From contig NZ_JABBPF010000027.1 of assembly GCF_012927415.1 (NCBI RefSeq), positions 1-49,896 on the forward strand: DNA of 49,896 nucleotides, in the 5' to 3' direction. The notes under the pieces were generated by a model that was not told the origin of the DNA, made no database searches, and was given only the letters and a program-made list of their open reading frames with translations. Of this stretch, positions 34,441 to 42,669 are shown in pieces. The stretch comes from Polaromonas sp. (GTDB lineage: Bacteria; Pseudomonadota; Gammaproteobacteria; Burkholderiales; Burkholderiaceae_C). Both the position numbers and the translations under genes were made by a program. Every line of letters begins with the position of its first letter. The stretch's first letter is position 1.

Positions 34441-35889
34441 TCAATAAGGCAAGGGAAAGCCGTCGCGCCCTGCGCTAATGCGCTGAACCGTGGGTTTACC
34501 GTCAAGCACCTGCGCGCTCAGCGAAACACTCGCGCCCGAGACCAGCAGGCTGCGGTCGCCCGGCCTGAAGGTCACGATGGGCGTGCCGGGCGGCACGACG
34601 ACGGTCTGTTCACCCTCCTTGTATTTCAGATGCAGCGTTTGGCCGTCCGGCGCTTTCGCGACGTCAGCCACGGTGGCATTGGTCATGGTGCTTTGCGGCG
34701 CGAGATCGAATGGGCGGTGCCCTTCGCCGGTGCCGCGCGCCGATTCGGGAAACACGGTCACCGCAATCGCGCGCCGCGAGCCGTCGGCCTGCGGCAGCCC
34801 GCCGACGCCCACGAAACTGCCAGCCTCGATGTCGGCCAGCGCAATCGGGTAAACCTCGTTCACCATCAGGTCGGCCGGCAGCGCGAGCACAACGACTTCG
34901 CCACTGCGCGTTTTCAGCGTCACGCTGTCCGGCGTCACCGACTGCAGCGTACCGCGCAGGCGCACGGTGGGTGGTGCCACGGCCGGTGCGGGCAGATTCT
35001 GGAGGTTGGACTTGAAAAATGCCAGCGTACGCTCCCAGGCCAGCTTGGCCGCCGCCGCGTCATAGCGCGGCGTGGTGTCGTTGTTGAAACCGTGCTGCGT
35101 GCCGGCATACTGGTAGACCGTGTACTTTGCGCCAGCCGCCTTCAGCGCCGCTTCATAGGCCGGCCAGGCGGCATTGATGCGATCATCCACGGCGGCCTGA
35201 TGTACCAGCAGCGGGGCTTTGACCTTGACGGCTTGCTCGGGCGCTGGCGCGTTGCCGTAAAAGGCCACGCCTGCGTTGAGGTCCGGGAGGAGGGTAGCCA
35301 GCAGGTGGACGATTCCGCCCCCATAGCAAAAGCCGACCACGCCCAGTGTTCCGCTCGCATCGCTGCGCGCCTTGAGCCACCGGGCTGCGGCGACGAAGTC
35401 CTCGCGCGTTTTGGTTTGGTCCAGCGTGGCAAAGGCGGCTACCGCCTTTTGCTCATCGCCGGGGTAGCCGCCCAGCGGCGTCAGCGCATCGGGTGCGAAA
35501 GCCATGAAGCCGTCCAACGCGAGGCGGCGCGCGATGTCCTCAATGTGCGGGTTCAAACCACGGTTTTCGTGAATCACCAGTACGGCCGGCAGCTTGGCGC
35601 TGCCTGAGCCTGCGGGCCGGGCCAGATAACCGTTGACAGTGCCACTGCCGGCTGGCGATGGGTAGCCCAACCGTTCGATTGTCAGCCGAGCATCGTTGGC
35701 CGGAATCTGCTGGCCGGCAGCGAAGTCAGGGCTTAGAGCGGCCAGCAGGCCGGCCGCCGTCATGCCGACCTTGGCAAACTTCTGCGCCTGCGCGAGAAAG
35801 CCGCGCCGGTCCAGACTGCCGTGGACATAAGCGTCAAAGAGGATCAGCAGTTCCTGGTCAAAGTCATGGGCGGTGAGTCGTGATGGCAT
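34441..35889 (-). CDS. Dienelactone hydrolase fused to a C-terminal beta-rich domain
   Basis: A 482-residue protein. After a Tat-like start (LDRRGFLAQAQKFAKVGMTA) comes an alpha/beta-hydrolase domain (about 85-300) with the dienelactone hydrolase triad Cys188 (GVVGFCYGGG), Asp236 (VDDRIN) and His266 (GTQHGF), and Glu108 in VIHENRG. Such enzymes open dienelactones in chloroaromatic breakdown, but many paralogues have other esters as substrates. From about 310 a separate domain follows (GTLQSVTPDSVTLKTRSGEV, GVGGLPQADGSRRAIAVTVF, VVPPGTPIVTF). It resembles stand-alone proteins of other Proteobacteria. I start at ATG 35889, with GGAG seven nt upstream, rather than 35931. Confidence 0.85.
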   Translation of the reverse strand: MPSRLTAHDFDQELLILFDAYVHGSLDRRGFLAQAQKFAKVGMTAAGLLAALSPDFAAGQQIPANDARLTIERLGYPSPAGSGTVNGYLARPAGSGSAKLPAVLVIHENRGLNPHIEDIARRLALDGFMAFAPDALTPLGGYPGDEQKAVAAFATLDQTKTREDFVAAARWLKARSDASGTLGVVGFCYGGGIVHLLATLLPDLNAGVAFYGNAPAPEQAVKVKAPLLVHQAAVDDRINAAWPAYEAALKAAGAKYTVYQYAGTQHGFNNDTTPRYDAAAAKLAWERTLAFFKSNLQNLPAPAVAPPTVRLRGTLQSVTPDSVTLKTRSGEVVVLALPADLMVNEVYPIALADIEAGSFVGVGGLPQADGSRRAIAVTVFPESARGTGEGHRPFDLAPQSTMTNATVADVAKAPDGQTLHLKYKEGEQTVVVPPGTPIVTFRPGDRSLLVSGASVSLSAQVLDGKPTVQRISAGRDGFPLPY

Positions 35890-36008
35890 GTTTGCTCCGT
35901 GAAAAAATGCAGCATACGCGGTTTGCGGCAAATCCGCCCGACCCGCCTTACGGCACGCTTCCAGCCAGCTGACGCGTTAGGATCGCTGCAATTTCACAAG
36001 GACTCATC

Positions 36009-36863
36009 ATGCGCAAGCGCGGCAGCGAAGAAGAAGCATCGGTTGCCCTGTACTGGGATTTTGAAAACCTGCACGCCAGCCTGTGCGAAGCTCGGCAAGA
36101 GGGTGCTTACAGCAAGCAGGACAACCGTTTCAGGGTCCAGGAGCCGCTGGTCGACATCCAGGCAGTGGTCGAACTGGCGGCCTCGTTTGGCCCGATTGCG
36201 ATCAACCGCGCCTATTGCAACTGGCAGTATTTCAGCCGTTACCGCGATGCGCTGCTGCAAAGCGCGGTTGAGCTGATCCAGTTGTTTCCGCCCGGTGGAT
36301 CGGCCAAGAATGGCGCCGACATCAAGCTTTGCCTGGACGCGATGGAAGACATTGGCCGACACGAGCATATCGGCACCGTCATCATCGTGGGTGGCGACAG
36401 CGACTTCATGCCGGTGTCGCAGAAGGTCAAGGCGGCGGGCCGCAGGCTGATCGGCGTCGGTGCGCGTCAATCGACCAACCGGCACTGGGCCAAGAGCTGC
36501 CATGAGTTTCGCTACTACGAAAACCTGGCGGGGATGCCCGATGACGCTGCGCCCGGAACTGGCCAGGCAGCGCAGCCATTACAGCCGTTGCAGTGCGATC
36601 CGGCGGTCGATATCTTCAGGCGCGCCCTGCGGCTGCTGACGGAAACCCAAGGCGATGCGTGGGTAAGCCAGGCCGCCATCTGGCACATGATAAAACGCCT
36701 GGATTCGACCTTTGACCCCAAGGAACACGGCCACGCCAATTTTCTGGCGATGCTCGAGGCTTTTGACGCGCTGGTGGAAGTCAGGGACGGTGAGGCGGAT
36801 CTGATGGTGCGGCTACGCCAGCCTGCCGGCCGTGGCGGGCCCGAGCTGGAGCCACTGCACTGA
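36009..36863 (+). CDS. NYN-domain (LabA/DUF88-like) protein with OST-HTH/LOTUS domain
   Basis: A 284-residue protein. The NYN nuclease-like domain (about 10-170) has the acidic motifs LYWDFENLH (Asp17), KNGADIKLCLDAMED and VGGDSDFMPV, arranged as in PIN-like RNA-cleaving folds. The C-terminal part (about 195-280, VDIFRRALRLLTETQGDAWV then HANFLAMLEAFDALVEVRDG) resembles an OST-HTH/LOTUS RNA-binding domain. Together they suggest a ribonuclease or RNA-regulating protein; the target is unknown. It stands alone, divergent from the hydrolase gene with about 120 bp between them. Confidence 0.85.
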   Translation: MRKRGSEEEASVALYWDFENLHASLCEARQEGAYSKQDNRFRVQEPLVDIQAVVELAASFGPIAINRAYCNWQYFSRYRDALLQSAVELIQLFPPGGSAKNGADIKLCLDAMEDIGRHEHIGTVIIVGGDSDFMPVSQKVKAAGRRLIGVGARQSTNRHWAKSCHEFRYYENLAGMPDDAAPGTGQAAQPLQPLQCDPAVDIFRRALRLLTETQGDAWVSQAAIWHMIKRLDSTFDPKEHGHANFLAMLEAFDALVEVRDGEADLMVRLRQPAGRGGPELEPLH

Positions 36864-36886
36864 CTGACGCCGCGGAATTTTTGAAT

Positions 36887-36945
36887 GCTATCAAAAATAG
36901 AGCGGGTCATGCCCGAAATACCTGGACTACAGCCCAATTTCATCC
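36887..36945 (+). repeat. Dispersed palindrome-headed repeat, copy D (overlaps DUF4389 3' end)
   Basis: GCTATCAAAAATAGAGC (36887-36903, imperfect), CTGGAC at 36922-36927, then AATTTCATCC. The stop codon of the minus-strand DUF4389 gene (36927-36929) lies inside the repeat, much as the upp stop lies in copy A. Confidence 0.65.
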
Positions 36946-37220
36946 TTGTTTGACGGCCATTCGCCAAACGGGAACGGCAGCGTTTCGGTGTCAAAGCATT
37001 CAAACACCGCAATTTGACCCAGATAGCCGGCCAGGCCGCAACCGAAAACTCGCAAGCGGACGTTGGCCGCGCCGGTAGCCACGGCGAGCACCAGCTGCAG
37101 CACGGCGATGAACAACAGCACCGACGCAGCCAGCTGGAAAGCAGCCGCCAATAGCAGCATCAGCAGAAAACGCACCCACAGCTTGCGCGGCGGGGGCAGG
37201 TCAATCAGCTCTTTCATCAC
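36927..37220 (-). CDS. DUF4389 membrane protein
   Basis: A 97-residue protein with two hydrophobic stretches (WVRFLLMLLLAAAFQLAASV and LLFIAVLQLVLAVATG), then the DUF4389 signature FGCGLAGYLGQIAVFECFDT and PFPFGEW. The function of the family is unknown; it is widespread in Beta- and Gammaproteobacteria. The last five residues are encoded within repeat copy D. It lies just downstream of the Usp gene on the same strand (17 bp), so both may respond to the same signal. Confidence 0.85.
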   Translation of the reverse strand: MMKELIDLPPPRKLWVRFLLMLLLAAAFQLAASVLLFIAVLQLVLAVATGAANVRLRVFGCGLAGYLGQIAVFECFDTETLPFPFGEWPSNKDEIGL

Positions 37221-37237
37221 TACGTCGCTGCGTCGGT

Positions 37238-37678
37238 TCAGCGTGCAACCAGGACCGGCACGAGCGACTCCGCAACGACCTTGCTGGCAACGCTGCCGAG
37301 CATGAGCCTGGCAATGCCGCTGCGACCATGGGAGCCGACCACGACGAGGTCAGCGCTTTCCTCTGCAGCCATCTGCACGATGCCGGACGACGCCGTCACA
37401 TTCTCGACCATGCGCGCCTGTAGCACCACCGGTGCACCACCCTGGCTGCACAGCGCCGCCACCCTGGCATGCGCCAGCGCCGCGTGCTGCTGCGCTGCCG
37501 CCATATAGGCCTGGAAGCCCAGCGGGTTGGACTCGCCAATGGCCAGGAAGGGGTAGGGATCGACGACGTACACGGCCGTCAGTTTGGCCCCGTGCGTGCG
37601 AGCCAGGTCCACCGCCAGTTGCGTGGCGTTTTCGGATGCGGCGGAGCCATCGGTGGCCAGGAGGATGTGCTTGAACAT
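37238..37678 (-). CDS. Universal stress protein, UspA family
   Basis: A 146-residue single Usp domain. It begins MFKHILLATDGSAASENAT and ends with the ATP-binding motif G-2x-G-9x-G(S) in VVGSHGRSGIARLMLGSVAS. ATP binding is therefore likely. Usp proteins help survival under growth arrest and stress; a specific role is not shown. It precedes the DUF4389 gene on the same strand. Confidence 0.92.
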   Translation of the reverse strand: MFKHILLATDGSAASENATQLAVDLARTHGAKLTAVYVVDPYPFLAIGESNPLGFQAYMAAAQQHAALAHARVAALCSQGGAPVVLQARMVENVTASSGIVQMAAEESADLVVVGSHGRSGIARLMLGSVASKVVAESLVPVLVAR

Positions 37679-37808
37679 GGTTTTCTCGCTTCGGGCTAAT
37701 TGATAAAGACTGCAGTGGACAGGAGCGGGACTGCGCGGGTCCGGGTTTGATTATCAGGCCACGGCGTGGCGTTTTTCCTGTTTTCCCGCGATGCGGCCAG
37801 CCAGGCAT

Positions 37809-37982
37809 TCAACCCTGCAACTGCCGCGCCAGCAGCGACACGTCGTAATGGCCGGCCTCGTAGCCGAAGCTGCCCGCCATGCCGGCATCAAGGAAGGTCT
37901 GCGCCAGCTGGTGAGGCAAAGCCAGCAGTCTGACGAAGATCGATTCGCCGGTGCTACGGCAGCCAGGACTTTCGGGAAGGCG
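37809..37982 (-). pseudogene. Remnant of an FAD-linked oxidase/(Fe-S) protein C-terminus
   Basis: A 57-residue minus-strand frame bounded upstream by a stop (37983-37985). Its end, TFLDAGMAGSFGYEAGHYDVSLLARQ, resembles the region DSGCCGMAGSFGYE followed by HYDVS found at the end of large FAD/Fe-S glycolate-dehydrogenase-like proteins. The CC of that site is missing, and no start codon or N-terminal part is present. I read it as a decayed 3' fragment. The resemblance is by eye only. Confidence 0.45.
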
Positions 37983-38065
37983 TTAACGCATTTGTAGAGA
38001 AGAGGCATCCCATGCGAAGTGGCACCTAGCCTGATCGATGCAATGCCTGACGCGGACCGGACCCT

Positions 38066-38710
38066 TCAAGCCGGTGGTGGCTCGGTCTTCGGTTGGTAGT
38101 CACACCATGGCGCTACGGCACATTGCCAGCACAGTGGCTTTCGGGCGATGCACACATAACGCCCGTGCAGGATCAGCCAGTGGTGCGCGTCCACCCGATA
38201 TTCGGGTGGAATGCGCTTGAGCAGTTTCAGCTCGACTTGCAGCGGGTTTTTGCCCGGCGCCAGCCCGGTGCGGTTGCTGACGCGAAAAATGTGCGTATCC
38301 ACCGCCATGGTCGCTTCGCCAAAAGCCGAGTTGAGGACCACATTAGCCGTCTTGCGGCCCACGCCAGGCAGGGCCTGCAGTGCTTCGCGGCTGCGCGGCA
38401 CCGCGCCACCGTGCAGTTCCATCAGCATGCGGCAGGTTTCCATTAAGTGCCTGGCCTTGCTGCGGTACAAACCGATGGTCTTGATGTGGTGCTCCAGGCC
38501 TTCCAGCCCCAGGTCCAGGATTGCTTGCGGCGTGTTCGCCTGCGGGAAAAGCCTGCGCGTCGCCTTGTTCACGCTAACGTCCGTGGCTTGCGCGGAGAGC
38601 AGGACGGCGGCCAGCAATTCGAACACGCTCGTATACTCCAACTCGGTTACGGGCTGCGGATTGGCCGCCTTCAAAGTGGCAAAAAACGGCTCGATGTTTT
38701 CTTTCTTCAT
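38066..38710 (-). CDS. nth: Endonuclease III (DNA glycosylase/AP lyase)
   Basis: A 214-residue base-excision repair enzyme that removes oxidised pyrimidines and cuts AP sites. The helix-hairpin-helix LPGVGRKTANVVLNSAF carries catalytic Lys120, and Asp138 follows in MAVDTHIFRV. The [4Fe-4S] loop is Cys187-X6-Cys194-X2-Cys197-X5-Cys203 (CIARKPLCWQCAVAPWC). All residues and positions match the canonical enzyme. It is divergent from the aminotransferase gene with only 14 bp between starts, so their promoters overlap the opposite coding regions. Confidence 0.98.
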   Translation of the reverse strand: MKKENIEPFFATLKAANPQPVTELEYTSVFELLAAVLLSAQATDVSVNKATRRLFPQANTPQAILDLGLEGLEHHIKTIGLYRSKARHLMETCRMLMELHGGAVPRSREALQALPGVGRKTANVVLNSAFGEATMAVDTHIFRVSNRTGLAPGKNPLQVELKLLKRIPPEYRVDAHHWLILHGRYVCIARKPLCWQCAVAPWCDYQPKTEPPPA

Positions 38711-38724
38711 GGATCAATTCTCCC

Positions 38725-39933
38725 ATGTCACAGCCTTCGCCACTGCATTTTGCCGACCGCCTCAACAACGTCGAAACGTCCGCCATCCGCGAACTTTTCA
38801 AGCTGCTGGGCAAGCCCGGCATCATCAGCTTTGCCGGCGGTTTTCCCGACAGCGCCATGTTTGACGTGGAAGGCATCCGCGAAGCCGTCAACGCCGCGCT
38901 CAGCGAGGAAGCCGGCGCAGCATTGCAATACGGTGCTACCGAGGGCTACAACCCGCTGCGCGAACAGATCGCCGTCTTCATGGCCAGCAAGGGCGTGAAA
39001 GATCTGGCACCTGAGGGCCTGATCGTCACGACCGGCAGCCAGCAGGCGCTGGACCTGCTGGGCAAAACCATGATCAGCCCCGGCGACAAGGTGATTGTTG
39101 AAGGCCCCACATTTCTCGCCACCATCCAGTGCTTTCGCCTGTATGGCGCAGACATCGTCAGCGCGCCCATCGACGCCAACGGCGTTCAGACCGACAAGCT
39201 GGAGCAGCTGATTGCCGAGCACAAGCCGAAGTTTGTCTATCTCATCCCCACATTTGGCAACCCCAGCGGAGTCTTGCTGAGCGCCGAGCGCCGGAAAAAG
39301 GTGCTGGAAATGGCGGTGAAGTACCAGACCCTGATCGTAGAAGACGACCCGTATGGCGACCTCCATTTTGGTCACGCACCGCCGCCCAGCCTGCTGGCAA
39401 TGAGCGCCAGCGTGCCCGGCAGCCGGGCGCTGCTGGCGCACTGCGGCAGTTTGAGCAAGGTGCTGAGCCCCGGCCTGCGCTTAGGCTGGATGATCGCCCC
39501 ACCCGCACTGTTGGCCAATGCCACCATGTGCAAGCAGTTCAGCGATGCGCACACCAGCACTTTTGCCCAGGCCACCGCCGCGCATTATCTCAAAGCGGGC
39601 CGCATGCCCGCCACGCTGGCTCATGTGCGAAAGGTCTACTCCGAGCGCGCGCTGGTCATGGGCAACGCTCTGCGCAAAGAGCTGGGCGACGCCATTGAAT
39701 TTGTCCAGCCGCAAGGTGGCCTGTTCATATGGGCGAGTCTGACCGGTGCAGGCGGCAAAGTCAGTGACGGAGCCGAGCTGGCCCGACGTGCGATTGAAAA
39801 AGGCGTGGCGTTTGTACCGGGCGCGCCGTTTTATGCATCGAATCCTGATCTTTCAACGTTGCGGCTGAGCTTTGCCACTGCGGATGTCGGGAAGATCGAG
39901 GAGGGTGTGGGGCGTTTGGCGCAGGCGGTTTAG
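38725..39933 (+). CDS. PLP-dependent aminotransferase (fold type I, 2-aminoadipate/LysN-like)
   Basis: A 402-residue aminotransferase. The start SAIRELFKLLGKPGIISFAG is typical of the LysN/2-aminoadipate group related to MocR C-terminal domains. Cofactor residues: GSQQALDLLGKT, FGNPSG (Asn179), EDDPYGDL (Asp208, Tyr210) and the Schiff-base Lys245 in GSLSKVLSPGLRLGW. Amino donor and acceptor are not clear. No MocR-like DNA-binding domain is present. It begins 14 bp from the divergent nth gene. Confidence 0.9.
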   Translation: MSQPSPLHFADRLNNVETSAIRELFKLLGKPGIISFAGGFPDSAMFDVEGIREAVNAALSEEAGAALQYGATEGYNPLREQIAVFMASKGVKDLAPEGLIVTTGSQQALDLLGKTMISPGDKVIVEGPTFLATIQCFRLYGADIVSAPIDANGVQTDKLEQLIAEHKPKFVYLIPTFGNPSGVLLSAERRKKVLEMAVKYQTLIVEDDPYGDLHFGHAPPPSLLAMSASVPGSRALLAHCGSLSKVLSPGLRLGWMIAPPALLANATMCKQFSDAHTSTFAQATAAHYLKAGRMPATLAHVRKVYSERALVMGNALRKELGDAIEFVQPQGGLFIWASLTGAGGKVSDGAELARRAIEKGVAFVPGAPFYASNPDLSTLRLSFATADVGKIEEGVGRLAQAV

Positions 39934-40235
39934 CTGGCAATGGCGAGCGCGTAACCAGCATCTCTGTGGCCATCGCGCGTTTGCGGGGAAGGCTATTCAA
40001 TAGTCAGGTCGGGGCCAACGCGCAGCCCCTCGACGACCTGAAAGAACTTTGACATCCGAAACCGCGGAGCAACCCTTGCACACACTAGGTTTCGTGCGCC
40101 AAACCAGCGTCGTGCAAACCACAGTGCTAAAAAAAATATTTTCAAACCAATGGAATAAACCGCGACTCGTCGGTGTTCATACGCAGGCAGGACACCCTGC
40201 TTGGCTAAAAATTTAACAAACAGGAAAAGACTCCA
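39934..40235 (+). promoter_or_regulatory. Intergenic region with candidate ECF-sigma promoter
   Basis: No gene of convincing length. GGAATAAAC at 40152-40160, followed about 14 nt later by GTTCAT (40175-40180), resembles the GGAAT-type -35 of ECF-sigma promoters. It sits about 55 bp before the COG4315 lipoprotein gene, whose relatives often belong to ECF regulons. The pairing of the two elements is inferred. Confidence 0.35.
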
Positions 40236-40607
40236 ATGATTAACAAGCTTATTTCCCTTGCCGCCCTGTCGATGGCCATGCTGGGCGGTTGCGCCTCCAT
40301 GTCGTCCAGCCCCGCGATGATGAAAGACGGAATGCTGGTCAATTCCAAGGGCATGACGCTCTACACCTTTGACAAGGATGTCGCTAACAGCGGTAAATCT
40401 GCCTGCGAGGGTGCCTGCGCTGTCAAATGGCCTGCGGTCATGGCGGCAGCCAGTGACAAATCCAACGGGGATTATTCGGTAGTAACCCGCAGCAACGGCC
40501 AGCAGTGGGCCTACAAAGGCAAGCCACTTTACACCTGGCCAGAAGACCAGGAGCCCGGCGACAAATATGGCGACAACTACCTGAAGGTATGGCACGTAGT
40601 GAAGTGA
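40236..40607 (+). CDS. COG4315-type (secreted repeat) lipoprotein
   Basis: A 123-residue lipoprotein. The signal LAALSMAMLGGCAS gives the lipidated Cys (about 19). Two copies of the 'secreted repeat' motif follow: LVNSKGMTLYTFDKD with CEGACAVKWPAV, and WAYKGKPLYTWPED. The function is unknown; members are periplasmic or surface exposed and often lie in stress-induced operons. Two Cys residues in CEGAC may form a disulfide or bind metal. Its stop overlaps a possible ATG of the next gene (TGATG), so the two are probably one operon. Confidence 0.88.
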   Translation: MINKLISLAALSMAMLGGCASMSSSPAMMKDGMLVNSKGMTLYTFDKDVANSGKSACEGACAVKWPAVMAAASDKSNGDYSVVTRSNGQQWAYKGKPLYTWPEDQEPGDKYGDNYLKVWHVVK

Positions 40608-40636
40608 TGCAGCGGGCTGCGCAAGAAAGCAGATTG

Positions 40637-41305
40637 ATGCATCGCCATATCAAACATCTCGGCACTTCCTGCGCGCTGGCCTTGCTTGGCGTGATGGCGC
40701 CAGCGGCATTTGCCGGCAACCTTCAGGTGAGCGTGACCGACAGGGAGGGCAAGCCGGTACAAGATGCCGTCGTGGTCCTCATGCCAGCAACCACGGGCAC
40801 GCCAAAACCGCTCCCCTTGCAGATCGTGATTACTCAGGAAAAGATGCGTTTTGTACCGGCGCTGTCGCTGGTCGGTGTGGGGGCCAGAGCACGTTTTGTC
40901 AATAACGATCCGTGGGAGCACCACGTAAGGGCCTCGGCCGCCGGGGTGATGCAGTTTGAATCTGCGACCAGCAGCGGCTTTGAGTTGCGCCTGGATGGCA
41001 AGGAGGAGGGAAAAAGTGCCAAAACCGCAGAGGCGACGTTTGACAAGGCAGGCGGTGTGTTGCTGGGCTGCCATCTGCACGCATCCATGCGTGGCAATGT
41101 TTATGTGAGTGACTCGCCCTGGGCGGCGCTTACAAACGCAGACGGCGTTGCGTCATTTGAGGGCGTACCCGACGGTGCGGCGAAACTCAAGGTATGGCAC
41201 GCTGACCAGTTGATTGACATTGCGCAGCAGCAACTCACATTGACCCCCGCTGCGGCCAAAGCGGCGGCACAGTTAAGCGTGGTGCCAAGGCGCAGGCGCA
41301 TTTGA
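40637..41305 (+). CDS. Cupredoxin-like periplasmic protein (methylamine-utilisation-type)
   Basis: A 222-residue secreted protein with signal ALALLGVMAPAAFA. A plastocyanin-like core has FVNNDPWEHHVRAS (His95/His96) and LGCHLHASMRGNVYV, where Cys145-X2-His148-X2-Met151 matches a type 1 copper site. It begins with a carboxypeptidase-like beta region (LQVSVTDREGKPVQDAVVVL) and ends with a second beta region. It may carry electrons or bind copper in the periplasm. ATG 40607, overlapping the previous stop, is an alternative start that adds ten residues before the signal. Confidence 0.83.
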   Translation: MHRHIKHLGTSCALALLGVMAPAAFAGNLQVSVTDREGKPVQDAVVVLMPATTGTPKPLPLQIVITQEKMRFVPALSLVGVGARARFVNNDPWEHHVRASAAGVMQFESATSSGFELRLDGKEEGKSAKTAEATFDKAGGVLLGCHLHASMRGNVYVSDSPWAALTNADGVASFEGVPDGAAKLKVWHADQLIDIAQQQLTLTPAAAKAAAQLSVVPRRRRI

Positions 41306-41960
41306 AGTAGCGAATGGGGATAGGGACGGCGGCATTGATTGAGGAAGCAGGCTAACCAGAAGCCAGGGCCGGATTGTCAGACAGTCGTTCTGCAGATGGC
41401 GGCTGGCTCCTTCATGATTTGTGGCCTGCTGATCGAACGCCATCTGGTGGAGTGCCGCCAGGAGATCCGCACAGGTCGGGATAGTGTTGTCCATCGGCAG
41501 AACGTGACCGATGAACACAACGGCTGGAACAGCACCGAGACCGTGATCGAATACCTCGCCGCTGCGCTACGGCGACGGTGAAGCCATTTAGCAATGCCCC
41601 CGGCTTTGCCATAAACCGCTTCGGCCGGCTGGGGTTCGGAGAGAACGCAGTCGTGATACATTTTGTTTGCGCGGATACCCTATGTTGCAACTGCCAGCAG
41701 GTTCCCGCGACCGGCTGCAGTCAGGTACGGCGCCGCGCGGGACACTCAATTCTTTGCTATTTAAATAATAGCTACTTGCGCCTTGTACTGGCCGGCCCAA
41801 GCCTGATTTTCTTGATTGAAACGGGTCTCCGGCGCAAGCTGCCCGCAGCTTCCCATTTTTGGGTAGGGAGCAGCCTTGTACCATCGCAGCTGCAAAGCTA
41901 CGATTAATCGGCGCCACCGCATTTGGCGTGTCCGGCAACCCTTTCAAGCAGGAGGCTTTC
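41306..41960. other. Intergenic region with repeat copy E
   Basis: 655 bp with no gene I can support. Frames of 80-110 codons exist on both strands but show no family resemblance and lack good starts. Repeat copy E is at 41756-41811. The strong SD AGGAGG of the FHA gene lies at its end. Confidence 0.5.
41756..41811 (+). repeat. Dispersed palindrome-headed repeat, copy E
   Basis: GCTATTTAAATAATAGC (41756-41772), then CTGGCC at 41788-41793 (three nt closer than usual), then CCTGATTTTC. The spacer is shortened by 3 nt, so it aligns with one gap. It lies about 150 bp before the FHA gene. Confidence 0.65.
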
Positions 41961-42602
41961 ATGCCGCAACTTATCGCATCCGTCGAAGGCGTCAAAGTCA
42001 AACAGATTTACCTGGAACATGACCGCACCACGCTGGGTCGCAAGCATCACAACGACATCGTGCTCGACAGCCTGGTCGTCAGTGGCGATCACTGCGTGTT
42101 TGAGATGCACGGTATTGCGGATGTGACCATCGAGGACCTTGGAAGCACCAATGGTACTTATATCAATGGCCAGATGATCAAGTCCCGACAACGGTTGCAG
42201 GACCAGGACTGCATCACCATTGGCAACTTCAACCTGCAGTTTCTGGCGCGCTCCGAGCATCAGCCGGCCGGCTCCCCACAGGAAACTACCGCCATGTCGC
42301 TTTCGTCCCTCGGCTTTCCCGGCACCAGCGCTGTGTTGCAGGCCAGCCTCAAGCTGTTGTCGGGCACCTCATCGGGGCTGGAAGTTCCGCTGGTCAAGGC
42401 GGTGACGACTTTCGGCCAGCCAGGGATCTCCGTGGTGGCCATCTCGCACCGGCGCGACGGTTACTACGTCGCGCGCATGGGGGGCAAAACGCTGCCCACC
42501 CTCAACGGCAAGCCGATCGGGCAGGACGCCATTGCTTTGGCGCACAACGACATGCTGAATATGGCAGGGAACGAAATGGAGTTTTTATTGAAGGGACGGT
42601 AA
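41961..42602 (+). CDS. FHA-domain protein with a second, degenerate FHA-like domain
   Basis: A 213-residue cytoplasmic protein. The N-terminal FHA domain (about 5-100) has all the phosphopeptide-binding features: TTLGRKHHNDIVL, SGDHCVFEM and LGSTNGTYINGQ. The C-terminal half (about 130-210: LLSGTSSGLEVPLVKAVTTF, VVAISHRRDGYYVARM) repeats the strand pattern but lacks the GR and NGT residues. The first domain should bind phosphothreonine; the second may only support folding. AGGAGG sits seven nt before ATG 41961, which rules out a start at 41859. No kinase or phosphatase gene is nearby. Confidence 0.9.
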   Translation: MPQLIASVEGVKVKQIYLEHDRTTLGRKHHNDIVLDSLVVSGDHCVFEMHGIADVTIEDLGSTNGTYINGQMIKSRQRLQDQDCITIGNFNLQFLARSEHQPAGSPQETTAMSLSSLGFPGTSAVLQASLKLLSGTSSGLEVPLVKAVTTFGQPGISVVAISHRRDGYYVARMGGKTLPTLNGKPIGQDAIALAHNDMLNMAGNEMEFLLKGR

Positions 42603-42669
42603 GCTTTCACTGGCGGACAGGGCCGGCTTTTTTTACCGAGGCAAGCCGCTGATCCGCTATAACTCCCGG

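Noticed and set aside
41339-41581. 80-codon plus-strand ORF before the FHA gene
   Set aside because: No convincing start or domain; I considered a decayed transposase but saw no conserved motif.
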